From CAVVSD01 sp963750895 (lineage in GTDB: Bacteria > Actinomycetota > Thermoleophilia > Solirubrobacterales > Solirubrobacteraceae): a stretch of DNA of 64,000 bases. Position 1 is the first letter of the stretch; the number at the start of each line of letters is the position of its first letter. Where the stretch lies: contig CAVVSD010000008.1 of assembly GCA_963750895.1 (NCBI GenBank), positions 1,178,001 to 1,242,000 on the forward strand, in the 5' to 3' direction. This document shows, one piece after another, positions 36,014-44,681 of the stretch. Position numbers and translations under genes: made by a program. The notes beneath the pieces are model-generated. The model ran no database searches. It saw nothing but the letters and a program-made list of their open reading frames with translations, and was not told the origin of the DNA.

Positions 36014-36016
36014 CGC

Positions 36017-36439
36017 TCATCGGAGGATCTCGAGCGTCTTGGAGAACATCTGCTTGGCCGTGTTCATCGCCGTGACGTTCGCCTCGTAGGCGCGCGACGC
36101 GGAGATGAGGTCGGTCATCTCGGAGACCGCGTTGACGTTCGGGAGGCGCACGTAGCCCTGCGCGTCGGCGTCCGGGTGACCCGGGTCGTACACGCGGCGC
36201 TGCTCGGCCTGGTCGGTGGTGACCTCGGCGACCTCGACGCCGCGCCGGGAGTCGCCGGACGCGCCGATGGCCTGGCCGAGCACGTTGGCGAAGCCGCCGC
36301 CGGACTCGCGCAGGACGACGTCCTGGCGGCGGTAGCCGGAGCTCTGGGCGTTCGCGAGGTTCTGGGAGGTGACGTCCATCCGCGTGCGCTCGGCGATGAG
36401 GCCGCTCGCGGAGATGTCGAGTGCGTCGAAGATGCCCAT
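36017..36439 (-). CDS. flgC: Proximal rod protein FlgC
   Basis: 140 residues: LDISASGLIAERTRMDVTSQ then NLANAQSSGYRRQDVVLRES, GYVRLPNVNAVSEMTDLISA, ending SRAYEANVTAMNTAKQMFSK; the classic FlgC pattern. Overlaps flgB by 1 bp. Confidence 0.94.
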   Translation of the reverse strand: MGIFDALDISASGLIAERTRMDVTSQNLANAQSSGYRRQDVVLRESGGGFANVLGQAIGASGDSRRGVEVAEVTTDQAEQRRVYDPGHPDADAQGYVRLPNVNAVSEMTDLISASRAYEANVTAMNTAKQMFSKTLEILR

Positions 36440-36795
36440 CAGCCGATGCCCATCGCGGCGCGCAGGATGCTGTTGCGCGTGTTGGCGATCGAGACGAGCG
36501 CGTCGTGCTCGAGGCCGGCGCGGGCGATGATCGCGCCCTCGCGCTCGGGGTCGACGTTGGAGCCGTCGGCGCGCAGCGCGGCGCTCGTGTCGGTGACGGT
36601 CTGGATGGAGGAGCGCTCCACCGCGGACTTGCCGCCGGCGAGGGCAGAGCGCAGGGCGCCCTGGAAGTCCACGTCCTTGCGCTGGTAGCCGGGCGTGTTG
36701 GCGTTGGCGAGGTTCTGGGCAAGCGCGGCCTGACGGGCGCTGGTGCCGCTCATCGCTCGCTCGAGCGCGGTCTGTGTGGTGTCGAACAGGTCCAT
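36439..36795 (-). CDS. flgB: Proximal rod protein FlgB
   Basis: 118 residues: LERAMSGTSARQAALAQNLA, NANTPGYQRKDVDFQGALRS and a C-terminal ILRAAMGIG. First gene of the operon flgB-flgC-fliE-fliF-fliG-fliH-fliI, with a promoter about 70 bp upstream. Confidence 0.92.
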   Translation of the reverse strand: MDLFDTTQTALERAMSGTSARQAALAQNLANANTPGYQRKDVDFQGALRSALAGGKSAVERSSIQTVTDTSAALRADGSNVDPEREGAIIARAGLEHDALVSIANTRNSILRAAMGIG

Positions 36796-36866
36796 GAGAG
36801 TGGGGTCCCTGCCCGTCCTTGGGTGGTGTTCCGCCCTCGTCCTTGAGGCCGGTCCTTCCTACGTGG

Positions 36867-36893
36867 TCATCGGACGGGCGAACCCGTCCTTGA
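36867..36893 (-). promoter_or_regulatory. Sigma-28-type promoter of the flgB-fliI operon
   Basis: Minus-strand TCAA, 16 bp, CCGATGA. The spacer GGACGGG-TTCG-CCCGT is itself part of a palindrome. The 70-nt leader contains two further CAAGGACG sequences. Confidence 0.65.
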
Positions 36894-36910
36894 GAGCGTC
36901 TCGACGCCCG

Positions 36911-37249
36911 TCAGGCGGAGGCGCTGAGCGTGGACCCGCGAGCCGGCATGACGGCGTTCGCGTAGCCCTGCGCGCCGCGGCGCGTCGTCCGCAGCCGGCC
37001 CAGCTCCGCCTCGACCTCGGCCTGTGCGGCGACGAGGATGGCGGCCTGCTCGCCCTGCAGCTCGGCGGCGCGGCGCACGAGCGGCTTGGCGTCCTCCGGC
37101 AGTGCGGTCAACGGCCCGAGCAGCGCGACGGCGCGGTCCCAGGCCTCCTGCTGCGCGCCGAGGTCGTCGAGCCGTCCCTCCGCGGCCAGGACGCAGCCCT
37201 GCTCCGCGATGGCGACGAGCTCGGCGGCCGCCTGCAGGACGGTGCTCAT
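36911..37249 (-). CDS. FliT-like small flagellar chaperone (putative)
   Basis: 112 residues, helical, acidic/Ala-rich (VLQAAAELVAIAEQGCVLAA, LVRRAAELQGEQAAILVAAQ). It starts in an ATGA overlap with the fliS stop, the position of fliT in many bacteria, and its length and helical build fit. Sequence identity to FliT is too weak to be sure by eye. Confidence 0.55.
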   Translation of the reverse strand: MSTVLQAAAELVAIAEQGCVLAAEGRLDDLGAQQEAWDRAVALLGPLTALPEDAKPLVRRAAELQGEQAAILVAAQAEVEAELGRLRTTRRGAQGYANAVMPARGSTLSASA

Positions 37250-37626
37250 CCCGCGGCGCCCGTCTCGGCGAGCTCGGACCACGACTCGCGCAGCTCGCCC
37301 ATGAGCGAGCGGATCTTCGTGAGCTTGGTGGCGTCGCGCTCGAGGCGCGCCTCCATCATGAGGCGCTTGCAGAAGATGTAGATCGCCTCGAGCCGCTCGG
37401 CGACCTGGCCGGCGCTCTTGTCCAGCGTGCGCAGGAGCTCGTCGATGATGGCCTCCGCCCGCTGCATGCGGTCGTGGGCCTGCGCGACGTTCCCCTCCCC
37501 CATGACGACCTCGGCCTGGCGCAGGAAGCGCTCGACCCCGTCGTAGAGCATCACGACGAGCTGGACCGGGGATGCCGTCAGCACCGCGGCTTCGCGGTAC
37601 GCCTGAGGGCTGGCGTAGGTGGACAA
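37246..37626 (-). CDS. fliS: Flagellin export chaperone FliS
   Basis: 126 residues from a TTG start (37626), with GGAAGG upstream. Family motifs YREAAVLTASPVQLVVMLYD, GVERFLRQAEVVMGEGNVAQ and IYIFCKRLMMEARLERDATK. Binds flagellin C-termini. A sigma-28-type promoter lies about 50 bp upstream. Confidence 0.92.
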   Translation of the reverse strand: MSTYASPQAYREAAVLTASPVQLVVMLYDGVERFLRQAEVVMGEGNVAQAHDRMQRAEAIIDELLRTLDKSAGQVAERLEAIYIFCKRLMMEARLERDATKLTKIRSLMGELRESWSELAETGAAG

Positions 37627-37677
37627 GTGAGGCCTTCCTGTGTCGGGAACGTCGGGGGATCTGGTCCGTCACCCGGT

Positions 37678-37704
37678 TGATCGCCCACGCCCGGCCGCGC
37701 TTGA
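37678..37704 (-). promoter_or_regulatory. Sigma-28-type promoter of fliS
   Basis: Minus-strand TCAA, 16 bp, GCGATCA; a weaker match than the others. Confidence 0.5.
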
Positions 37705-37730
37705 AGCGGCTGGACGTTCGTCGGCGCGGG

Positions 37731-39104
37731 CTACGAGCTCGTGCTGAGGCCCGAGATGTCGGACGCGCGGCTCTGGGCCTTCTGGAGTGCGGTCTCCAGG
37801 GCGGACCACTGCTTGCTGAGCGCGTCCTGCTTCGCCGTCATGCGCTTGTCGAACCGGATGAGGTCGTTCGCGATGCTCGAGAGCGCCGAGTCCTCGGAGC
37901 TGATGCGCTGCGACAGGACGCCGTTCGTGCCCGAGACCGGGTCGAGGATGCCCTGGATGCGCTGTGCGAAGCCGTTCGTGCCGGTGATGCCGCCGAGCAG
38001 CTTGCGCACGGCCAGCGGGTCGGCGTCGAGCGCGGCGGTGAGCTTCGCGGAGTCGAAGGTCAGCTTGCCCGCGACGGAGTCGGCGTTGATCGCCGAGGAC
38101 GCGGCGCCGGTGCTGACGCCGAGCTCGGCCATCTCGTCGAGCGCGACCGCGTTGCCGGCGATCGGGTCGGAGACGGCCTGGCGCAGCTGGCGCAGGATCG
38201 TGTTCAGCCCGGCGTCGCCGTACAGGGAGCCGGTCTTCGCCTGGGTGGCGGTCGTGGCGTTCGCGACCGGCTTCTCGGTCACCTTGGCGCGGATCGAGTC
38301 GACGACGGTGTTGTAGGCGTTGGTGAACGCCTTGACCTTGTCGGCGAGCGCGCTCTGGTCGGGGCCGGGGGCGCCGACGTCGACCTGGACGGAGTCCGTG
38401 AGGCCCTTGAGCGTCAGCGAGACGCCGGGGATCGCGCCGGTGACGGTGTTCGTCTCTGACGTGTAGTCGACGCCGTCGACCTTGATGAGCGACTTCTGGC
38501 CGAGGCGCTCGGACTCCTGCGTGAGCGTTCCGCCCGCGCTGTCGGCCATCGTGAAGCGGGCGTTCTCACCGGTCGCGCGGCTCGCGAGCACGAGCTTGCC
38601 GGCCACGTTGACCGCGTACACGGGCGAGCCCGCGGTCGTGTTGATCGTCGAGACGGCGTCGTCGAGCGAGGCGCCGGCTGCGAGCGGGATCGTCGTGGGG
38701 ACGTCCGCGCCCTGCGCGTCCTTGACGGTGAAGGTGAGGCTCGTGCCGGCCGCGGGGGGCGCGTACGTGTACGTGCGCTGGGTCGAGGACGCCAGGCGCG
38801 TGACCGCGATGTCGTACCCGCCCGGGCCGGCGCCGCCGGTCCGGGTCACGGCGACCTTCGTGGCGTCGTTGGACGTCACCGACTGGGTGTCGGCCCACGT
38901 CCCGGTGGAGCGGAGTGCGGTGGCGGCATCCTGCAGCGCCTTGAGCTGCGTCGTGACCTGGTTCAGGCCGTCACGACGCGCCTGCTCCTGCGCCTGGCGC
39001 ATCTCGATGCGCGTGCGCGGCTGGCGCTCGACCGCCATGAGCGAGTCGATGATGGAGGCGGTGTCGAGGCCCGAGGCCAGACCGCTGAGCTGGATGCCGG
39101 CCAT
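37731..39104 (-). CDS. fliD: Filament cap protein FliD
   Basis: 457 residues: IQLSGLASGLDTASIIDSLM at the start, the FliD N- and C-terminal domains with a Thr/Ala-rich middle, and a coiled C-terminal end (RFDKRMTAKQDALSKQWSAL). It caps the filament and directs flagellin assembly. It follows the FlaG-like gene by 12 bp and probably shares its promoter. Confidence 0.93.
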   Translation of the reverse strand: MAGIQLSGLASGLDTASIIDSLMAVERQPRTRIEMRQAQEQARRDGLNQVTTQLKALQDAATALRSTGTWADTQSVTSNDATKVAVTRTGGAGPGGYDIAVTRLASSTQRTYTYAPPAAGTSLTFTVKDAQGADVPTTIPLAAGASLDDAVSTINTTAGSPVYAVNVAGKLVLASRATGENARFTMADSAGGTLTQESERLGQKSLIKVDGVDYTSETNTVTGAIPGVSLTLKGLTDSVQVDVGAPGPDQSALADKVKAFTNAYNTVVDSIRAKVTEKPVANATTATQAKTGSLYGDAGLNTILRQLRQAVSDPIAGNAVALDEMAELGVSTGAASSAINADSVAGKLTFDSAKLTAALDADPLAVRKLLGGITGTNGFAQRIQGILDPVSGTNGVLSQRISSEDSALSSIANDLIRFDKRMTAKQDALSKQWSALETALQKAQSRASDISGLSTSS

Positions 39105-39116
39105 TGTTCTGTGCTC

Positions 39117-39449
39117 CTACGCTGCCGTCTCCGGGCCACTCTGGCCCATGCCGATCGCCTCGCGCAGCGTGAGCGGGCGCAGGACGTTGCCGTCGAGATC
39201 GCAGAGGCTGGCGACGACGCGCCCGCCCAGCTGGGTGTACCGAACCTGCCGGCCCTCCTCGTGGAGCTCCTCGTAGAGCGCTGCGGCGGCCTCCATCTCC
39301 TCGACGACGTCGAAGGGGATGCGGGCGCCCTTGGCGCGACGGGCAGTCTCGATCTCGTACACCTTGCCGAAGCTCGCCTTGTCGTTCTCCTGGGGTGCGG
39401 CACGCAGTGGGCGCTTCGCCCTCGCTGCCGCGAAGTCGTACACGTTCAT
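39117..39449 (-). CDS. FlaG-like small protein upstream of fliD
   Basis: 110 residues. The middle is helical and acidic (PFDVVEEMEAAAALYEELHE) and the C-terminal part GGRVVASLCDLDGNVLRPLT resembles the D-x-x-TGEVIRQIP strand pair of FlaG, a family usually found next to fliD. The likeness is weak. It has a sigma-28-type promoter and a leader with GGA hairpins and AAGGAGG. Confidence 0.5.
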   Translation of the reverse strand: MNVYDFAAARAKRPLRAAPQENDKASFGKVYEIETARRAKGARIPFDVVEEMEAAAALYEELHEEGRQVRYTQLGGRVVASLCDLDGNVLRPLTLREAIGMGQSGPETAA

Positions 39450-39474
39450 GGTCGGACCTCCTTGATCCTTGCGC

Positions 39475-39490
39475 GGCCCATCCATGGGCC
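39475..39490 (-). promoter_or_regulatory. Candidate CsrA hairpin in the FlaG-like/fliD leader
   Basis: In mRNA sense GGCCC-ATGGAT-GGGCC, followed by CAAGGATCAAGGAGG before the start: three GGA motifs, one in a hairpin loop and one at the SD, as in the flagellin leaders. Confidence 0.5.
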
Positions 39491-39500
39491 TACGACCAGG

Positions 39501-39527
39501 TAGTCGGTCCGCCGCGAGGTCTCTTGA
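39501..39527 (-). promoter_or_regulatory. Sigma-28-type promoter of the FlaG-like/fliD unit
   Basis: Minus-strand TCAA, 16 bp, CCGACTA. Confidence 0.7.
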
Positions 39528-39586
39528 CGAGGTCCCCCGCAGTCCAGCCGTCTGTTCGATGGCCGGGTATGCCAACGCCGCGGCGG

Positions 39587-42023
39587 TCACGCCGTCGCGA
39601 GCGAGCGCGCTTCGCCGGCCAGCAGCTCGGCGTCCTCGTCGAGCCCGCGGGCGGCGGCGACCTGCGAGAGGCCCATGAGCGCGGCCACGTCGGGGCCGTT
39701 CTCCTGGATCGCCGCGACCCACTCGTCGCCCGCCGACTCGAGGAACCCGCGGCGCAGGTACATGCGTGCGAGCTGCTCGTGGCGGTCGCGTGCGCTGAGC
39801 GCGAGCGCGTCGACGACGGGCAGCAGCTGGGCGAACAGCTCGAAGGCCTGGAGGCGCAGGAGCGCCTCCAGCATGGTCAGCGTGAAGTCCGCGGCGCCGG
39901 CGGGGACGCTGGCAGGCTCGGGCGCGGTGCCGGAGCGTGCGGTGACCCAGGCCTCCATCGCGCGGGCCTCGCCCTCGGGCAGCCCCGCGTCGCGGGCCCA
40001 GTCCAGGCCGTCCCGGACCTCCTCGTCGGCGGCCTCCGCGGCCAGCATGCCGAACACGGCGGTCCGCGCGGCGGCCGGCGCCCAGGGCGAGTCGGGGTCG
40101 ACGGAGCGCGCCGCGTCGGCGGCCTCCGCGAAGCGCGACTGCGACAGGAGCGCCTCGCCGAGCGCGACGAGCGCGGGCGCGGCGTCGGGCTGCGCCTCGA
40201 GCACGCGCCCGAGCTGCTCCTCGGCCGCCTCGGACGCGCCGCTCTCGTACAGCGCGGCGGCGAGCATGAAGCGCGCCGACAGCGGCAGCTCGCCGCCGCC
40301 CTCGGCGGCCGCGACGGCCTCCTCCGGCGTGTGGCCGCGCGCGATCAGCAGACGGGTGAGCGGCTCGATCGTCCCCAGGAAGACGGGGTACTCGGCGCGG
40401 CAGCGGCGCAGCAGCTCCTCCGCGCCGTCGAGGTCGCCGGTGGTGCGCTTGACGTCGGCGAGGCTCGCCATCGCGAGGTACGTGCCGCTGCCCTTCGTCG
40501 CGGAGTACGTGCTCGGGGCGTCGCCCCACTCCAGGCAGCGCTCGAGCTCGGCGATCGCGGTCGCGTGGTCGCCCATCGTCGCGGCGGCGATCGCCTGCTC
40601 GAGGAGGACGTCGGTGAAGCCCGGGAAGAGGCGCAGGACCTCGTCGCCGCGCGTGCGCGCCTCCGGGAGGTGACCGGTCACCCGCAGCGCGCGGACGAGC
40701 CGGCCGGCGAGCGACGGCACGAAGCCGTACGTGGCGATGTGCTGGTCGTCGCGGACGCGCAGCCACGCGGACTCGAACTTGTCCAGCGCGGCGACCGCGT
40801 CGCCCGCGGCGGCGTACTCCGACCCGAGGTTGAACGCGAGGAACGGGCTGTCGAGGCCCTCGGCGACCTGGCGCTCGAGCAGCTCGATGTTGCGGCGCGA
40901 CTTCTCCTTCGCGTCGCGGACCGCGCCGAGGTAGCCGTAGTGGTCGATCCGCACGTCGGAGACCGCGAGGCGCTCGGGGAGGAACGCGGGCAGGTGCTGG
41001 GCGATCTGCTCGTGGATGCGGCCCTCGAAGCGCAGGCCCGGGCGGTTGCGGAAGACGCGCAGCGCGTTGTGCGTGACGGCGGTGCCGTCCTCCAGCGTGC
41101 CGGTGTGGTTCGTCTCCAGCAGGTAGTGGGCCTCGCGCCAGGTCTGGCCGGTCAGGGCGCGCAGGCGCTCGCCGTCGCCCTCGACGAGGACCTCGTCCGC
41201 GTCCAGGAACATGAGCCAGTCGCCCGTGGCGGCGTCGAAGGAGACGTTGCGGGCGTCGCTGAACGAGCCGGTCCACTCGAAGTCGATGAGCTTGGCGCCG
41301 AACTCCAGCGCGATCTCCCGCGTGCGGTCCTTCGAGCCGGTGTCGACGATGACGAGCTCGTCGACGGCGTCGCGGACGGCGGCGAGGCAGCGCGGGAGCA
41401 TCTCCTCCTCGTCCTTGACGATCATGCACAGGCTCAGCGTGAGGCCCTCGGCCGGGCGCGCGGCGGCGGCGACGCGCTTGCCGCGCGGGGCCAGGTCGCG
41501 CATCGCGGCGCGGACGGCGGGCGGGAGCGGCGGCGGCTGCAGGCGCGCGCGGCGGCGGGCCTGGAGCTGGTCGAGGTTGTTCGCCACGTGCGCGAGATCC
41601 GGGTCCAGCCGGCGCGCGGCCTGGAAGAGGCGCTCGGCCGCGCCCAGCTCGCCGAGCTCGTAGAAGGCGACGCCGGCGACGTTCAGGAAGCCGGGCTCGC
41701 GCGGCTCGAGCCTCGAGCAGCTCGATGGCGCGGCGCGCGACGACGGCCATCGCGCCGGCGAGGACGGGCAGGTCGGCGGGCGACTCGTGCAGACCGACCT
41801 CGAGGAGCGCCAGTCGGGCCTGGTGGCGGCGGTGGATGTCCTCGATGTCGTCGGCGCGCGGGAAGAGCGCGGAGTACGCGTGGACGTCGCGCGCGGCCAG
41901 CGCGGCGCGCGCCTCGAGGCGGAGCTTGGTGCCTGCCTCGCCCGGCTGCGTGGGCAGGGCGACGGTGTCAGGAGCAGGTGTTGCTGCGAGTTCCGGCGCA
42001 GCGGCCGACAGACGAAGAGCCAT
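39587..42023 (-). CDS. TPR-containing family-2 glycosyltransferase (frameshifted as read)
   Basis: About 811 residues when joined. The N-terminal TPR-like part (DIEDIHRRHQARLALLEVGL) changes frame at about 41712, where one extra G sits before CTCGAGCCG; the frame resumes as LEPREPGFLNVAGVAFYELG. The GT2 domain is clear: LTLSLCMIVKDEEEMLPRCL, VDELVIVDTGSKDRTREIAL, FSDARNVSFDAATGDWLMFL and the DxD motif LDADEVL. A long run of TPR-like repeats follows to the C-terminus. This architecture is used in protein and flagellin glycosylation. A sigma-28-type promoter drives it, and it faces the divergent fliA gene. Confidence 0.85.
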
Positions 42024-42063
42024 GGTGGGCGGACCTCAGAGGAGGGGATGGGTCACGCACGTG

Positions 42064-42090
42064 TGGTCGGCAGGAACCGACCCCGCTTGA
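42064..42090 (-). promoter_or_regulatory. Sigma-28-type promoter of the TPR glycosyltransferase
   Basis: Minus-strand TCAA, 16 bp, CCGACCA. Confidence 0.65.
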
Positions 42091-42139
42091 GCGGTTCTTC
42101 CCCCGATGCTCCACAAACTCAACATGTGTTCGATGGCTA

Positions 42140-42167
42140 TCAAGGGATCTGGGCAAAGCCCCGATAA
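42140..42167 (+). promoter_or_regulatory. Sigma-28-type promoter of fliA (autoregulatory)
   Basis: TCAA, 17 bp, CCGATAA; the -10 is the closest in the window to the E. coli GCCGATAA. It lies 45 bp upstream of the fliA ATG and back-to-back with the glycosyltransferase promoter. Confidence 0.68.
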
Positions 42168-42212
42168 GTGCCGCGTTCCCCTCTCTCTCCCCCCTCAGGA
42201 GTCACCCCGAGC

Positions 42213-43016
42213 ATGGCCACGTCCACGAAGCGTCTGAGCTCCGAGCAGACGCTCACACTCTGGAAGCAGTACCAGCGTTCCAGCGATCCCGCCCTGCGCG
42301 ATCGCCTGGTGCTCACCTTTGCACCGCTGGTGAAGTACATCGTCTACAAGAAGGTCCGTGAGATGCCGGCCCGCTGCGAGGTGGAGGACTTCATCTCCTG
42401 CGGCCTCGAGGCGCTCATCCGGTCGATCGACCGCTACGACCCGAGCAAGGGCGCGACGCTCGAGCAGTACGCGTGGACCCGCATCCACGGGGCCGTGCTC
42501 GACGAGCTGCGCCGCCAGGACTGGGCCCCGCGCTCCGTCCGCCGCTGGGAGCGCGACATCGAGAAGGCCTCCGTCGAGTTCACGGCGCTGCACGGCCGGC
42601 ACCCCTCCAGCGAGGAGCTCGCCGAGTCGATCGGCTGCTCGGTGAAGGAGCTGCGCCAGCGGGTCGAGGAGATCTCCCGCTCCGACCTCACGTCGCTGAA
42701 CACCGTCGTCCTCTCCGACGACGAGACGACGATCGAGCGGATGGACACGCTCGCCTCCACGGACGAGCGCCTCGATCCCGAGCACGCCGCCCAGACCATC
42801 GACGCGAAGGACCGCTTCCGCGAGGCCTTCAGCAAGCTGCCGCGCCGTGAGCGCGAGATCGCCGTGCTGCTCTACGTGAAGGGCATGACCCTCGCCGAGA
42901 TCGGCGAGATCATGGGCGTGTCCGAGAGCCGCGTCTGCCAGATCCACACGCAGATGAAGAAGACGCTGCGTTCGGAGCTGGGCGACCACGAGGCGATCCT
43001 CCGGCTGGTCGCATAG
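42213..43016 (+). CDS. fliA: Flagellar sigma factor FliA (sigma-28/WhiG type)
   Basis: 267 residues from ATG 42213 (AGGAG about 11 bp upstream). Region 2: LVLTFAPLVKYIVYKKVREM and DFISCGLEALIRSIDRYDPS, with YAWTRIHGAVLDELRRQDWA. Region 3: RHPSSEELAESIGCSVKELR. Region 4 helix-turn-helix: MTLAEIGEIMGVSESRVCQI. Only flagellar genes in this window carry the matching promoter type. No flgM anti-sigma gene is recognisable in the window. Confidence 0.93.
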   Translation: MATSTKRLSSEQTLTLWKQYQRSSDPALRDRLVLTFAPLVKYIVYKKVREMPARCEVEDFISCGLEALIRSIDRYDPSKGATLEQYAWTRIHGAVLDELRRQDWAPRSVRRWERDIEKASVEFTALHGRHPSSEELAESIGCSVKELRQRVEEISRSDLTSLNTVVLSDDETTIERMDTLASTDERLDPEHAAQTIDAKDRFREAFSKLPRREREIAVLLYVKGMTLAEIGEIMGVSESRVCQIHTQMKKTLRSELGDHEAILRLVA

Positions 43017-43052
43017 CGGGGACGGCCGCAGGGCGGCCTTACCCTTGGCGCC

Positions 43053-43604
43053 TTGGAGGCGCTCTGGATCTTCCTGCCGGTCATCGGCGCTCCGCTCCTG
43101 CACGTGTGGGTGCTGCGCGGTGACCTGCTCCGCGGCCTGAAGCGCCCGCTCGACGGCGGGCTCACCTTCCGGGGCCGCAGACTCCTCGGGAACAACAAGA
43201 CGTGGCGGGGCGCGCTCCTGATGTGCGCCGGAGTGCTCCTCGCCACGCTTGTTCTCTCCCTCTGGCCGTGGTGGTGGGATCGTCTCCCCGACGACATCCG
43301 CGACGCCGGCCCCCTCCTCTACGGGTTCCTCCTCGGCCTCGGCGTCGTCGTCGGAGAGCTGCCGAACTCGTTCCTGAAGCGCCAGCTCGACATCGCGCCG
43401 GGCTCGCAGCGCACCTCGTGGTCCGGGCGGGCGATGACGCTCCTCGACCAGGGCGACCTCGTCATCGGCATCTGGGTGTGCCTGCTGCCGATCTACGTGC
43501 TGTCCGTACCCGACGCCCTGCTGGCGTTCGTGGTGATCAGCGCGGTGCACTTCGGGGTCAATCTCGTGGGGTACGCCGTGGGGGCTCGGACGGCTCGGGT
43601 GTGA
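43053..43604 (+). CDS. CarS-like (DUF46) CDP-alcohol transferase-type membrane protein
   Basis: 183 residues from TTG 43053. Conserved block GLTFRGRRLLGNNKTWRG resembles the G-K-T-x-R-G core of CDP-archaeol synthase CarS and its bacterial relatives, which couple CTP to a lipid alcohol; NSFLKRQLDIAPG follows, and the C-terminal third is hydrophobic. Five or so membrane helices. Nothing connects it to motility besides position after fliA; readthrough from fliA is possible (36-bp gap). Confidence 0.75.
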   Translation: MEALWIFLPVIGAPLLHVWVLRGDLLRGLKRPLDGGLTFRGRRLLGNNKTWRGALLMCAGVLLATLVLSLWPWWWDRLPDDIRDAGPLLYGFLLGLGVVVGELPNSFLKRQLDIAPGSQRTSWSGRAMTLLDQGDLVIGIWVCLLPIYVLSVPDALLAFVVISAVHFGVNLVGYAVGARTARV

Positions 43605-43620
43605 GGTCTCTCGATCGCGC

Positions 43621-43683
43621 CTGGTCCGACGGTGCGGTCGCTCCGCTCGACGCGTCTCTTGCGGTCCGGAGCCTGGTCCGACG
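43621..43683. repeat. Interspersed repeat copy 2 with a short tandem motif
   Basis: Contains GGTGCGGTCGCTCCGCTCG (43631-43649), the reverse complement of 3921-3939. CTGGTCCGACGG occurs at 43621 and again at 43672. Intergenic, just after the CarS-like gene. Confidence 0.55.
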
Positions 43684-43690
43684 GCCTCTC

Positions 43691-44266
43691 TTAGGGCGGA
43701 CGGGTGAGGGAGTGGCATCCCATCTGCCTAGGGCACCTGGGCGGTGCCCTAGGCAGATCGAATCGCCCGGCTGGCGCGCCGCCGCTCCCACCCGACCGGT
43801 GCCGCGAGCTACCCGAGACCCGCCAGCCACGGCACGACGCCCCCAGCCAGGCCGCAGGCGCCACGACGTGCGCATGGTGCCCGCCGGCCGGCAGCACCCG
43901 CAGGTCCCACCCTCGCGACCGCGCGGCGGCCACCGCGAAGTCCACCGGCACGTGGTGGTCGTCGACGGCGTGCACCACGAGCACCGGCGCGGTGACGCCG
44001 GCGCCGAACCCGCCTGGCCGCGCGGCCAGGCGCACGAGCGAGAGCAGCGCCCGGGTCGAGCTCTCCGACGCTCCGCCCCGCCGCTCCATCGACCGCACGA
44101 ACGCCACGCGGTGCCGCCCGTAGTCCCGCAGCGAGCGCGCCCAGCGAGCGCCCGCGCGGGGTCCCGGGGCAGCGCCGGTGAGGCGACGACCGTCACCGAG
44201 CGCGTCCCGCACGCCGTCCCAGTCCGCGGGACCGCGACCGAGGCCGTGGAGGAGGACCGATCTCAC
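43691..44266 (-). pseudogene. Alpha/beta hydrolase remnant lacking the nucleophile region
   Basis: 191 codons from GTG 44266. The start (RSVLLHGLGRGPADWDGVRD) is the oxyanion strand of an alpha/beta hydrolase, and VLVVHAVDDHHVPVDFAVAA with LPAGGHHAHVVAP are the Asp and His end. The middle, where the GxSxG nucleophile elbow belongs, is absent: GAAPGPRAGARWARSLRDYG follows the first strand directly. The last 45 codons run through a palindrome and have no family character. It appears internally deleted. A tandem palindromic operator lies just upstream. Confidence 0.6.
43722..43758. repeat. 16-bp-arm palindrome within the hydrolase remnant tail
   Basis: ATCTGCCTAGGGCACC (43722-43737) and its exact complement (43743-43758) around TGGGC. 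It may end transcription from both sides, or be a member of the palindrome family with a longer loop. Confidence 0.6.
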
Positions 44267-44270
44267 AAGT

Positions 44271-44304
44271 GGAGGCCACCTCCGCTAATATGGAGGCTGC
44301 CTCC
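44271..44304. promoter_or_regulatory. Tandem palindromic operator over a promoter
   Basis: GGAGGCCACCTCC (44271-44283) and GGAGGCTGCCTCC (44292-44304) share GGAGGC-n-n-CCTCC-type symmetry and are spaced 21 bp centre to centre, two helical turns. Between them on minus is ATATTA-like AT-rich DNA, 17 bp from TTTCAA (44310-44315), a plausible promoter for the hydrolase remnant. A repressor dimer pair would cover it. No regulator gene is adjacent. Confidence 0.5.
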
Positions 44305-44423
44305 GGTACTTGAAAGGCCCCTCCCATGCTCGAGACCCCCCAGGCAGCACCCATCCACCGCCGCTTCTCCATCCGCACGACCCTGGACAACCACTTCCTG
44401 ATCCTCCCCGAGGAGGCGCCGCG

Positions 44424-44681
44424 TCAGCCGGCCGCCGCGACCGCATCCAGGCGCTGGGCCCAGACCAGCACCTCGGCGACCGCCTGCCAGAGCTCCTCCG
44501 GCACCTCGGCCTCCAGGCGCAGACGCGCCAGGGCATCGGCGAGGCCGGCGTCCTCGCGGACCGCGACGCCCGCCTGACGGGCCGTCTCCACGATGCGTCG
44601 GGCGACCTCGCCCGAGCCGGCCGCCACCACGCGTGGCGCGCCGTTGCCGTCGTAGCGCAAGGCTGCGGCGCGGTCAGGCAC
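44424..44681 (-). CDS. FlhB C-terminal-domain homologue (FlhX type)
   Basis: 85 residues from GTG 44681: AAALRYDGNGAPRVVAAGSG, RIVETARQAGVAVREDAGLA and LEAEVPEELWQAVAEVLVWA align with the C-terminal half of the FlhB cytosolic domain, after the NPTH site. Stand-alone FlhX proteins in other bacteria can take over part of the FlhB switch. It overlaps the upstream FliK-like gene by 8 bp. Confidence 0.8.
   Translation of the reverse strand: MPDRAAALRYDGNGAPRVVAAGSGEVARRIVETARQAGVAVREDAGLADALARLRLEAEVPEELWQAVAEVLVWAQRLDAVAAAG

Noticed and set aside
44326..44577. Plus-strand reading frame starting MLETPQAAPIHRRFSIR
   Set aside because: Two thirds of it is antisense to the FlhX-type gene and it shows no family resemblance. 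The first 30 codons could be a remnant, but this is not supportable.
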